A DNA stretch of 60,534 nt from an uncultured Muribaculaceae bacterium (GTDB lineage Bacteria > Bacteroidota > Bacteroidia > Bacteroidales > Muribaculaceae): assembly GCA_910577355.1 (NCBI GenBank), contig CAJTMY010000013.1:1-60534 (forward strand), written 5' to 3'. The position numbers were made by a program, and so were the translations under genes. This document shows, in pieces, positions 34,296 to 44,300 of the stretch (the first letter of the stretch is position 1; each line of letters opens with the position of its first letter). The notes beneath the pieces are model-generated. The model saw only the letters and a program-made list of their open reading frames with translations, had not been told where the DNA came from and made no database searches.

Positions 34296-35669
34296 ATGAA
34301 AACCATACTCAACACATTATATATACTGCTGGCCGTAACGGCGGCATACACTGTCGCCGGATGCAGCGACGACAATTCATCCGACCTGCGCCTCGGCGGC
34401 GAAGCACGCGTCGAAGCCATCACCGTCAGCGGCTACGAAGGCGTGGTGGAACACTCCTCGCGCACCATCGAGGTCAACCTGCCCACAGGCACCGATCTTA
34501 CCGCCCTCACCGTCGACGCCATCACTCTGAGTGAAGGCGCCACATGCGACTATCCCGCCGGCACACGGTTCAATGCCACCGTACCGCGCGCCATCCGCGT
34601 CACCAACGGCGACATATACGCCGACTACACACTCCGCGCCGCTCACGACAACGTGGAATTCCTCACATTCACGCTCGACAACAAATATTCCGGCACCATC
34701 GACAACGACGCCCGCACAATACTCGTGTTCGTGCCCCTCGACACCGACGTCACCGCCATGCAGGCATCGTTCACAGTCACAAAAGGCAGCACCGTCGATC
34801 CGGAATCAGGCTCCGTGATCGATTTCTCCCGGCCCGCCACATTCACCGCCACACTGCGCACCGCCACCGTAAAATACACAGTTACAGTCATCAAAGACGA
34901 GATATCGCAGGCTCCCAAAGCATTTGTGGGCATCGCCGCCAATGTCGACGCTCTGGGCGACGAAGCAAAGGTCGCCTGCCGCTGGATGCTCGACAACGTT
35001 CCGAATTCGCGCTACATATCGCTTCAGGAAATCCTCGACGGCACAGTGCGTCTCGACGACTACAATATGATCTGGTGCCACTTCGACTGGCTCGACTGGC
35101 CCGGCCTGATGTGGGACACACGCGACATATTCAACAGCTACTGGCTCCACGGCGGCGCCATCCTCGCCTCGCGCGACGGCGCCCGGTACATCAACGACGT
35201 ATGGCGCATCGCCCGCGACCAGCAGAGCCCCAACAACATGTTCGGCGGCGAAAACTACGAGACCCTCGCCGACAACCTCGGCTTCACTGTCACAGGCCAC
35301 GAGAACCATCCCCTATTCGCCGGCATCGAAACCGACGCCGACGGTCGCATACTGCTCCTCGCCAAGGGCTGCTCCAACTCGGGCCGCACCCTGCAATGGG
35401 GCGCCGACTGGGATCCATACGGTTCGATGCAGGGATGGGAGGAACGCACCGGCGCAAAAGCACTCGCCTCCGCCCACGATTACGACATAAACCGCGTCAC
35501 AATCGCCGAATTCGAGCCGTATGAGGCGCTCAAAGGATTCACCTCGGGCCGCGTCATCACCATCGGCACCCCCGCCTACGAATGGTACGACCGCAACAAC
35601 GCCGCAAATCCCTACCGCGACAACATGATCACACTCACCAAAAACGCCATCAACTACCTCTGCCAATAA
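34296..35669 (+). CDS. DUF4960 protein C, lipoprotein with two Ig-like domains
   Basis: A 457-residue lipoprotein (lipobox VAGCSDD). Two tandem Ig/BACON-like repeats (about 28-110 and 111-195; compare VEAITVSGYEGVVEHSSRTI with VEFLTFTLDNKYSGTIDNDAR) precede a DUF4960 domain (about 205-457). In the DUF4960 part the landmarks are more diverged than between proteins A and B: MIWCHFDWL replaces IWIHIDRL, and GGAILASRDGARYI replaces GGNLLLTKHATQL. Third in the operon, where surface glycan-binding proteins are coded. A fructan-binding role is inferred from position and family. Confidence 0.8.
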   Translation: MKTILNTLYILLAVTAAYTVAGCSDDNSSDLRLGGEARVEAITVSGYEGVVEHSSRTIEVNLPTGTDLTALTVDAITLSEGATCDYPAGTRFNATVPRAIRVTNGDIYADYTLRAAHDNVEFLTFTLDNKYSGTIDNDARTILVFVPLDTDVTAMQASFTVTKGSTVDPESGSVIDFSRPATFTATLRTATVKYTVTVIKDEISQAPKAFVGIAANVDALGDEAKVACRWMLDNVPNSRYISLQEILDGTVRLDDYNMIWCHFDWLDWPGLMWDTRDIFNSYWLHGGAILASRDGARYINDVWRIARDQQSPNNMFGGENYETLADNLGFTVTGHENHPLFAGIETDADGRILLLAKGCSNSGRTLQWGADWDPYGSMQGWEERTGAKALASAHDYDINRVTIAEFEPYEALKGFTSGRVITIGTPAYEWYDRNNAANPYRDNMITLTKNAINYLCQ

Positions 35670-35677
35670 TCCAAGCC

Positions 35678-37207
35678 ATGAATAAAAATTCACGATACAT
35701 ATTCGCCCCGGCCATCCTATCGGCCTTGGCACTGAGCGCCTGCAGCGACGATCAGCCCGTGCTCACACACCGCGACCTTGACGGCACAGACACATATTTC
35801 GCTTCCGACGAGACCCACACCCAGAACATATACTACAAACCATACGTGGGATACGTAGGCGATCCCATGCCTTTCTACGACCCCGTGGCAAAAAACTTCA
35901 AGGTGCTATATCTTCAGGACTACCGCCCCAATCAGGCTGTCACCTACCACCCGATATGGGCCGTGGAGACCACCGATGCCGCCTCCTATACATCGCTCGG
36001 CGAAATCGTCCCCACCGGCACGGCTTCCGAGCTCGACGCAGCCATCGGCACCGGCTCCACAATCTTCCACGACGGCACATACTACACATTCTATACCGCG
36101 CACTCGCCCAATCAGGCCGAGACCGCCGGCATCAACGAGGCCGTGATGCTCGCCACATCCACCGACTTCCGCACATGGGCCAAAGACCGCAACCTGCTCA
36201 TCGACGGCGGCGACACATACAGCCGCACCGATTTCCGCGACCCCTTCGTATACCGCGCCGACGACGGCACATTCCACATGCTTGTATCCACCCGCCTCGC
36301 CGGCAAGGGAGTCCTGGCCGAATACACTTCCACCGATCTCCGCAACTGGACTTCGGCCGGCGTGTTCATGACCATGATGTGGGATCGCTTCTACGAATGT
36401 CCAGACCTGTTCAAAATGGGCGACTGGTGGTATCTCATCTACTCCGAGCAGCACGATGCCATCCGCCGCGTGCAATACTTCAAGGGCCGCACCATCGACG
36501 AACTGCGCGCCTGCACCGCCAACGACGCCGGTATCTGGCCCGACAGCCACGAGGGATTCCTCGATTCACGCGGCTTCTACGCCGGCAAGACTGCAAGCGA
36601 CGGCACCGACCGTTACATATGGGGATGGTGCGCCACCAAAGCCGGCAACAGCACTGTCAACACCGCCGACTGGGCCGGCAATCTTGTAGCCCACAAGCTG
36701 ATGCAGCATCCCGACGGCACACTCTATACCGCCGAGGTTCCGGCCATCGCATCACACCTCGGGCAGGCGCACACAATAGCCGGCTTCAGCCTCAGCGGCG
36801 ACGAATCACGCCTCATGCCACGTCTAGGCACCGAAAACCGCATAGAGTTCACAGTCACGGCCTCGTTGGATCTCGATCGATTCGGCCTCTCCTTCGCACG
36901 CGGCTCCGACTCAGAAAAATATTACTCGATAATCATCAATCCCGAGAACTCCGACACACGCAAGATCAACCTCGAAGAGGAGGGTGGCATGGGATTCATC
37001 CCCGATACCGACGGCTACACATTCGCCACACCGACCGACGGCGTATACCACATCACCGTAGTCACCGACAACTCCGTGCTTACCGTATACGTCAACGACG
37101 CCGCCACACTCACAACCCGCATATACGGCACTCTCAAAAACTGCTGGTCGATAAACTCTTACGGCTCCGATATCAAAATCTCCGACATAACCATACAATC
37201 GAAATAA
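35678..37207 (+). CDS. GH32 surface lipoprotein, probable fructanase
   Basis: A 509-residue lipoprotein (LALSAC lipobox). The GH32 triad is visible in unusual context: nucleophile Asp62 in YVGDPMPFYD instead of NDPNG, Asp188 in FRDPF, and acid/base Glu240 in YECPD. The propeller (about 45-360) is followed by a C-terminal beta-sandwich (about 375-509). As a lipoprotein in a SusCD operon it is likely on the cell surface and may be the endo-acting enzyme that makes oligosaccharides for SusC; endo activity is inference. The frame is open 32 codons upstream inside the previous gene, but the signal peptide fixes the start at 35678. Confidence 0.88.
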   Translation: MNKNSRYIFAPAILSALALSACSDDQPVLTHRDLDGTDTYFASDETHTQNIYYKPYVGYVGDPMPFYDPVAKNFKVLYLQDYRPNQAVTYHPIWAVETTDAASYTSLGEIVPTGTASELDAAIGTGSTIFHDGTYYTFYTAHSPNQAETAGINEAVMLATSTDFRTWAKDRNLLIDGGDTYSRTDFRDPFVYRADDGTFHMLVSTRLAGKGVLAEYTSTDLRNWTSAGVFMTMMWDRFYECPDLFKMGDWWYLIYSEQHDAIRRVQYFKGRTIDELRACTANDAGIWPDSHEGFLDSRGFYAGKTASDGTDRYIWGWCATKAGNSTVNTADWAGNLVAHKLMQHPDGTLYTAEVPAIASHLGQAHTIAGFSLSGDESRLMPRLGTENRIEFTVTASLDLDRFGLSFARGSDSEKYYSIIINPENSDTRKINLEEEGGMGFIPDTDGYTFATPTDGVYHITVVTDNSVLTVYVNDAATLTTRIYGTLKNCWSINSYGSDIKISDITIQSK

Positions 37208-37228
37208 CAACCTAAAAACCTTGCCATT

Positions 37229-38134
37229 ATGAAAAAACTTCTACTTGCGGCCGCGGTCGCAACGGCCATCCTCATGCCCGTATCGGCACAGGAAACAGTG
37301 AAAACCCTCTACACAGGCGAACCTGTAAACGTAACCTGGGCCAACACTCTCACCATCCCCGCCGAAGACTTCAGCGACGTAAGCACAGGCAACTACATCT
37401 ACATCACCTTCGAGAAAACCACCGACGTCATCGAAGTGAAAGCCGACGGCACCTGGCTCCCCGGATCGCGCCTCACTTTCCTCGGCGACAACACCACCGA
37501 CTTCAAGCTCTACCTCACCGAAGCCGGCCTCAACACAGCCCGGCAACACGGCATCGAGATCTGCGGTGCAGACTTCACCGTCAAGGAAGTATCGGTAATG
37601 AACGACGGCTTCGTCATGCCCGACGGAGCCATATGGGGCGGATACTTCTGGATTGAGAACTGGAACACACTCGAACTGTTCAAGACCGCTTTCGACAGCT
37701 ATGCAGGCCAACGCTACCTCAACGTCAACTTCTCGGCCGACAAGGGCGATTTCACCAACTACGACATCAATGTCATGACAGCCTTCGACAATCCTGCCGC
37801 ACTGTGGGCAAACAACGACAAAGCCGACCGCAAGGCGTCCCGGGCCGTCATCGACCTCGAAGGCATCAACCCCGCCGAAGCACTCGCCGGTGTCAACACC
37901 CTTCTCATACAGATGAATCCCGGCGAAGGCAACGCCCCGTTCAACATCACCTCCCTAACACTCAGCGGCACGCTCAGTTCGATAAGCGCTCCGGTAGCAG
38001 GTGAAAACTCCCTCGTCGACGTATACAATATGCAGGGAATACTTATAAGGAAAGACGTCGAAGCAGCCGATGCCACCGCCGCACTCCCCGCCGGCATCTA
38101 CATCGCAGGCGGCAAAAAAATCATTGTAAGATAA
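37229..38134 (+). CDS. Secreted two-domain beta protein with sorting tail
   Basis: A 301-residue protein with signal peptide (MKKLLLAAAVATAILMPVSA) and no lipobox. Two similar beta-rich halves (about 25-130 and 133-250) suggest an internal duplication of a carbohydrate-binding-like fold: each opens with an aromatic W..TL/W.NTL segment and ends in a TVKEVSVM or NITSLTLSG strand. The C-terminus (VDVYNMQGILIRK ... GIYIAGGKKIIVR) matches the tail of the GH32-like protein in the left operon and resembles type IX sorting tails. Last gene of the right operon. No named family was recognised; fructan binding is inferred from context. Confidence 0.75.
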   Translation: MKKLLLAAAVATAILMPVSAQETVKTLYTGEPVNVTWANTLTIPAEDFSDVSTGNYIYITFEKTTDVIEVKADGTWLPGSRLTFLGDNTTDFKLYLTEAGLNTARQHGIEICGADFTVKEVSVMNDGFVMPDGAIWGGYFWIENWNTLELFKTAFDSYAGQRYLNVNFSADKGDFTNYDINVMTAFDNPAALWANNDKADRKASRAVIDLEGINPAEALAGVNTLLIQMNPGEGNAPFNITSLTLSGTLSSISAPVAGENSLVDVYNMQGILIRKDVEAADATAALPAGIYIAGGKKIIVR

Positions 38135-38155
38135 TACATATACCTTTCCCTCTCT

Positions 38156-38187
38156 AACGTCGCGGCAGACCTGTCGCGACGTTTTTT
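38156..38187 (+). terminator. Rho-independent terminator of the right fructan operon
   Basis: AACGTCGCG pairs exactly with CGCGACGTT across a 10-nt loop and runs into six T residues, 21 nt after the stop codon. Confidence 0.92.
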
Positions 38188-38292
38188 GTCAGAATTAATA
38201 CAAACACATCCGATTTCACATAAAAAACGGATATTTCCATTATAAAAATTTAAGAATTCAATCAAAACCATCATAAATTTGAAAAAATTCAC

Positions 38293-38300
38293 TATATTTG
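38293..38300 (+). promoter_or_regulatory. -7 box of the S8 protease gene
   Basis: TATATTTG matches TAnnTTTG, 55 nt before the ATG. A TTTG at 38278-38281 is too close to serve as the -33 element. Confidence 0.55.
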
Positions 38301-38355
38301 CGCGTTTAAGTCGCATTCTATATCAAAACCAAATATTAACCAACCAATCACCAAC

Positions 38356-41300
38356 ATGCACAGATTTTTCAGATGGCTCGCGGCCGCCTTCATCACCATA
38401 GGCGCCACCGCGACCCTCAGCGCGCAAAGCGTTGACCCGACCAAGGGTGTGCTGCGCGTGAAACTGCAACCCGAAGTTGCCACTCAGCTCGGAAATGCAC
38501 CTCACAAGGCCGCCAAAGGCCGCCTGAGCACAGGCATATCCCCGCTCGACCGCGCTTCATCGCAGATCAAGGCCATGTCCATCAGGCCCATGCTGCCATA
38601 CAACCCGCAGTTTGCCGCACAGCGTGCCCGCTTCGGTCTCGACCGCTGGTACGTCGTGAACTTCGACGAAAGCATGCCCGTAGAGCAGGCCCGCAAGATC
38701 ATGGCCGCCACACCGGGCGTAGAACTCTCGGAAGCAGTCACACCGATGGTGCTCAAGGAAGGCACCGGCGGCTTCCGCTCTGTGTCGCGTCCTCCGATGA
38801 AGGCTGCCGGAACAGATTACTTTTTCAACGATCCACGCCTTCCCGACCAATGGCACTATCAGAACTTCGGCAATATCGGCACAGCCGTAAAGGGTGCCGA
38901 CATCAACCTCTTCGAGGCATGGAAGACCGAGACCGGCCGTGACAATGTGATCGTCGCCATCATTGACGGCGGCATCGATTACCGCCACGAGGATCTCGCC
39001 GCCAACATGTATGTAAACGAGGCCGAGCTCAACGGACAGCCCGGTGTCGATGACGACGGCAACGGATATGTCGACGACATCTACGGATTCAATTTCTGCA
39101 CCAACTCGGGCGAGATATACCCCCACGACCACGGCACGCACGTGGCCGGCACAGTAGCGGCTGTCAACAACAACGGCATCGGCGTGGCCGGTGTGGCCGG
39201 CGGCGACGGCACCCCTGGCTCCGGTGTGAAAATGATCTCCTGCCAGGTATTCGACTCGCGCCAGGGCAGCGGCGACGGCGACTTCGCGGCCGCCATCGTA
39301 TACGCCGCCGAGCGTGGAGCCACCATCGCCCAGTGCTCATGGGGATGGTCTGATCCCGAATATTTCGAGGAGGCCGTACACGACGCCATCGACTACTTCA
39401 CCGAGAGCGCCCGCTCCGACAACATGACCGGTGGCCTGTGCATATTCGCCACCGGCAACAACGGCGCCACCGGCAACTTCTATCCCGCCGCCTACGACAA
39501 GGTGCTCGCAGTGGCTGCCATGACCAACGAGCTGCAGCCCGCGTCATACTCCAACTACGGCGAATGGGTCGACGTCATCGCTCCCGGCGGTCTGCTCGAC
39601 TACGGCGAGGCAGCAGGCGTGCTCTCCACACTGCCCAACAACGAATACGGCTTCAATGAAGGCACCTCGATGGCCACGCCGCACGTATCGGGTATCGCAG
39701 CCCTTGTGCTCTCCAGGTATGGAAGCCGCACATTTGTCAACAGCAGCCTGCGCACACAGCTCGAGACATCTGTCAACGACTTCTACGGCTACGGCAACAA
39801 CGAGCAATACCGCGGCCTCTACGGCTCGGGCTACATCGATGCCGCCAAAGCCCTGCAGATGGGCGACGGAGCGGCACCCTCGCCGGTGACCGACCTCACA
39901 CTCGCCGCCGCACAGGATTACATCTCGCTGTCGTGGACCATACCCGCCTCGTCCGACAATAATGTGCACCATCACATCATCTATTACAGCGAGACTCCTT
40001 TCACTGCCGAGTCAGACCTCGGCAACCTCCGCACCTCCGTGGCCGACACCAAGTTCCTCAACTCGGGCGACTCCTACACACACGAGATCACCGGTCTGAA
40101 GCCACTCACCACATATTACGTGGCCATAGCCGCCATAAACCGTTGGGGCGCCTCCTCCGAGCTTTCGCCCGTAAAGCAGGTGAGCACCAACGCCGGCCCG
40201 CAGATGAGTGTCGACGTCACAGATCTCTCTTTGACCTCCACCGCACAGACACCCGTCGCAAAGACCGCATTCAACATCTCCAACGACGCCGAAGGCATCC
40301 TCAAGTGGAGCGTCTACAAGCGCACTGCATCGGCAGTGCCGGCATCGATGTCGCGTCCTGTCGTCGGCCGCACCCACCCCTACAACGGCACCATCGGATC
40401 AAAGGCCCTGGCACAGCGTGCCGCCGTCACCGGCGATTATGAAGCCGACGATTATCCCGCCGAGATAAAATACTATTCCCTGCTCTTCGCCCACATCGGC
40501 GATACCGACCGCTCGATGCCCAACTCAATGGCACAGTGGTTCCGCGTCGATGCATCGCAATATCCCGAAGGCTTCAACCTCACACACGTCAATATCGAGG
40601 GAGCCAACGGCGCCAACCCGGTGATACAGATATACAAGGGAGATGTGGCCATATCATCGGCATCACTGCTCCAGACCGTCGAGTATCCCTATTTCGCCTA
40701 CGGTTATCCCGTGGCTCTCAACGAGCAGATACACTTCGCCCCCGGCGAATCCTTCTGGGTGGCCGTACACTTCGAGGGCGGCCAGGAAGGCTATCCCCTC
40801 GGAATGGCCGAGGCCGATGTGGACGGTGTGGCCGGATACAGCTTCATGAGCAACGACATGGGCAAGAGCTGGACTCAGCTCTCCACAGCCCTCGCAGGCA
40901 GCGTATACGAGGAGATGGCATCGAAGATGACATGGGGCATCACAGCACGTTCCGCCAATCCCGACTGGAGCGAGGTGCTCGTGCTCGACCCGGCTTCAGG
41001 TACCGTCCTCGGCGGAGAGAAGCAGGCCGTTGAGATTAGCGCCGACGGATCCAAGCTCGTAAACGGCACATACAACCTCAATCTCCACCTCACCGCCAAT
41101 CAGTCGGACGGCGCCGAGACTCTCGTGCCCGTCACATATTCCGTATCAGGCAACACTCCCGATATCGTCACCCCGAAGATCGTGAACTTCGGCTCGCTCC
41201 TGGTGGGAGAGAGCAAGACTATCGCGGTCGAGGTATATAACCGAGGCTACGGCAAATTTGCCGGTTCGCAGTGGGGCAACGGCATCTACAGCGACAATAT

Positions 41301-44300
41301 CTCTTCGACCTCGCCCAACTTCCACGGCCCTGAGAACGGAGTACAGCAGGGCTTCCCCGCACGCACCAGAGTGACAGTAGAGCTTACCTACGCTCCCACC
41401 GAGGCAGGCAGCCACACCGGCAATATCATATTCACCGACGTTGACGGCCGTCAGGCACGTATCGTGGTGCAGGGTGTGGCCACAGAGCCGGCCAAACTCG
41501 GCATCGAGCCGGCCGTGATCGACGCAGGCACCCTCACAGTAGGAGCCGGATCGGTACAGAAATCCTTCAAGATTTCCAACAGCGGCAAGTATCCTCTCGA
41601 ATTCGTGTTCCCCCGCTTCTCACAGGAGACGATCGAAGGCAACACCGCCACCCTCCACAAATTCGGATACACCGTATCATCGACTCTCGAAGGGTACAAC
41701 AAGTTTGAATACGACGGCAATCCGGCCCTTATAGGCGCTACCGACATTGCATCGCAGTTTACCGACGACAACTACCTGTCCTCTGCTGTGAACCTCGGCT
41801 TTGCTTTCCCATACTACGGCAAGACCTACGAGAAAGTCTACATCACCAGTTTCGGCGGCGTCATGTTCGTACCCAATGAAAGCACCTTCCGCACACCGCT
41901 CTCGCCGTCCTTCACGGCAGTACGCGGCACAGGCCTCATTTCGGCATACGGACAGCAGCTGCTCATGGGCCCGCAGTCGCGTGTGGAATACAGCAAGGCC
42001 GACGGCAAGTTTGTCGTGAAATTCATCGACGTGCTCGCATCGGTCTACGATACCCGGTATACACCCATAAGCTTCCACATCGCTCTGGCGAGCAACGGCG
42101 ACGTCGAGATATTCTACGACGACTACATGCCCGACGAAGTGTTCCAGAGCGGCTACGGCCTCTTCTGCGGCATCAACGACCTCGACTGCGCCGATGCTGT
42201 CACTCTCACCAGCGCCGACCAGGCCGATATCTGGGGCGTAGAGGATCCCACGCCGGAGAATCAGCGCTTCCGCAGCTTCGGCACCGGCACAGCCGTGAAG
42301 TTCGAGGCTCCCAAACATTGCTTTGTACAGAACCTCAACCTGCCATACGGCATGGTGAATCCCGGCGAATCGGTTGAAATCACGGCCACCCTCGCCGCCG
42401 ACGCCTCCATGAACGCCGGCGCCACCTTCAACAACATCGCCATAGTCACCAACGATCCGGCTCCCGCCTACTCGTTCGTACGCTTCGATGCTGTGATCGA
42501 CGGAGACGAGCTCGTGCCCGTGGCAGCGCTCGAGCGCAATGCCATCGACCTCGGCGATGTATTCCGCACCTCCGTGCAGAAAACCGCAGTCACTGTCAAG
42601 AACAACGGCCACCGCGCCCTTGAAGTAACAGCCGTCAAGACCGAAAAAGGCCTTGTATCTTTCAGCGCCGAACTGCCCTTCGCTCTTGAGGCAGGCATGG
42701 CCAAGGACATTATCGTCACCGTGCCCACCGTCACCGAGGGTGCCGTAGCCGACCGACTCGCCATAGAGACATCGGCCGGCAACCTCACCGCCGACATCAA
42801 AGCCAACGTCATAGGCTGTCCCGCCGTTGACCTCAGCCTCACCGAGGTGAGCGAGACCGTCGAGAGCGGCACGGCCCTTGTGAAGGATCTCAAAGTCACC
42901 AACAATGGCAACGAGACTCTCACATACGCCATCACCCCCGACCCGCTCGTACGCCTCACACTGCCCGAAAACGCCGATGCCGTGACAAGCTACCGTTATA
43001 GCTTCTCGGGCGACGACAGCAGCGTGAAGTTCGACTGGATAGACATCGAGACCAATGGACTCGGTGCCCAACACGGCATGACGTACTACAATCTCCACGA
43101 CTATGTGGAAGTGGAGCTGCCCTTCGAATTCCCGTTCTACGGCAAGAAGTACGACAAGATGTACGTGTACAACACAGGCTTCGTATCGTTCACCAAGCGC
43201 AATGACGACCGCATCTGGCCGGAACCGCCGGCCGACTTCCCCGGCGGATCGATCTACACCAACATCATCGCTCCCTACTGGGGTATGCACTCGATGGACC
43301 AGACACGCACCGCCGGCACATTCCACTATGTCACCGACGACTATGCCGTGGTATCGTTCATCGAATACGGCAACTCCATGAATATCGGTGTCGACTTCCA
43401 GCTCGTCATGTACAAGAACGGAACATTCAAGTTCCAGTACAAGCCAGCTTTCGACGAAGCCATCATATTCAATATCTTCGGTCTGGCAGGTATCGCCAAT
43501 GAGGACGGCTCGGCAAGCATCCGTCTGCCCGAGCGAATGGTATCGTTCGGCAACGCAGTGGCGTTCTCGCCTGTCGTTGAAGCACCCGTGGCTCCCGGCA
43601 GCAGCGAGACCGTGAAACTCGACTTCGACACCCGTCGCCTCGCCGGCACATACACCACTACCCTCAAAGTGGCCACAAACGTGCCCGGAAGCGAGAATAT
43701 CGAGATACCCGTCACTCTCGACATCACCGGCAAAGCCAATCCACAGTGGCCCGCCGACGTCACCGTCGAGCATGTTCTGGGCTTCCGCAACACCGATTAC
43801 AGCGATCCTATGGTACAGATGGGCGCCATGTATGCCGCATATTTCAATGTGGCCAATGCAGGTACCGCCGCCTTCACCATCGATAACATCGAGATCGACG
43901 GCCCGAAGGTATACGACGACTGGATGGACATGTATATCGATGTATTCTCGCTATTTGTCAACCAGCCCGAAATCGATTGGATCACAGGCGAACCCACCGG
44001 TGGCAAGGCCTGGGGTCTGTATGAACCCGGATTCACCATGCTGAGCGTAGGCGCCGAGCCCGTCGAATTCGCCATTCCCATGCTCGAGAACGAGTATGCC
44101 TTCACACCCGGCGAATACAACATCCGCCTCACTCTCGGCTACACCACCGAGGCCGGAACGGAGCAGCGCGATGTAAACGTGAAGTTTGTAGTCACTCCAG
44201 CTCCCGCTGTCACATTCGACCGTGAGGAAGTATATGTGAAGGCTATAGGCGAGAACGACTCCTTCAACGAGACAATCGTGATAGGCAATGAAGGCGAGTA

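Noticed and set aside
35582..35677. Upstream extension of the surface GH32 gene
   Set aside because: It lies within the previous gene and precedes a clear lipoprotein signal starting at 35678.
38278..38300. Full -33/-7 promoter for the S8 protease
   Set aside because: TTTG and TATATTTG are only 11 nt apart, so only the -7 box is claimed.
41677..43773. 698-codon antisense frame inside the S8 protease gene
   Set aside because: High GC and codon bias of the real gene leave the opposite frame open; the product has no domain, signal peptide or promoter.
42900..43900. Possible frameshift in the repeat part of the S8 protease
   Set aside because: The frame is continuous from signal peptide to sorting tail, with module motifs in the same frame throughout.
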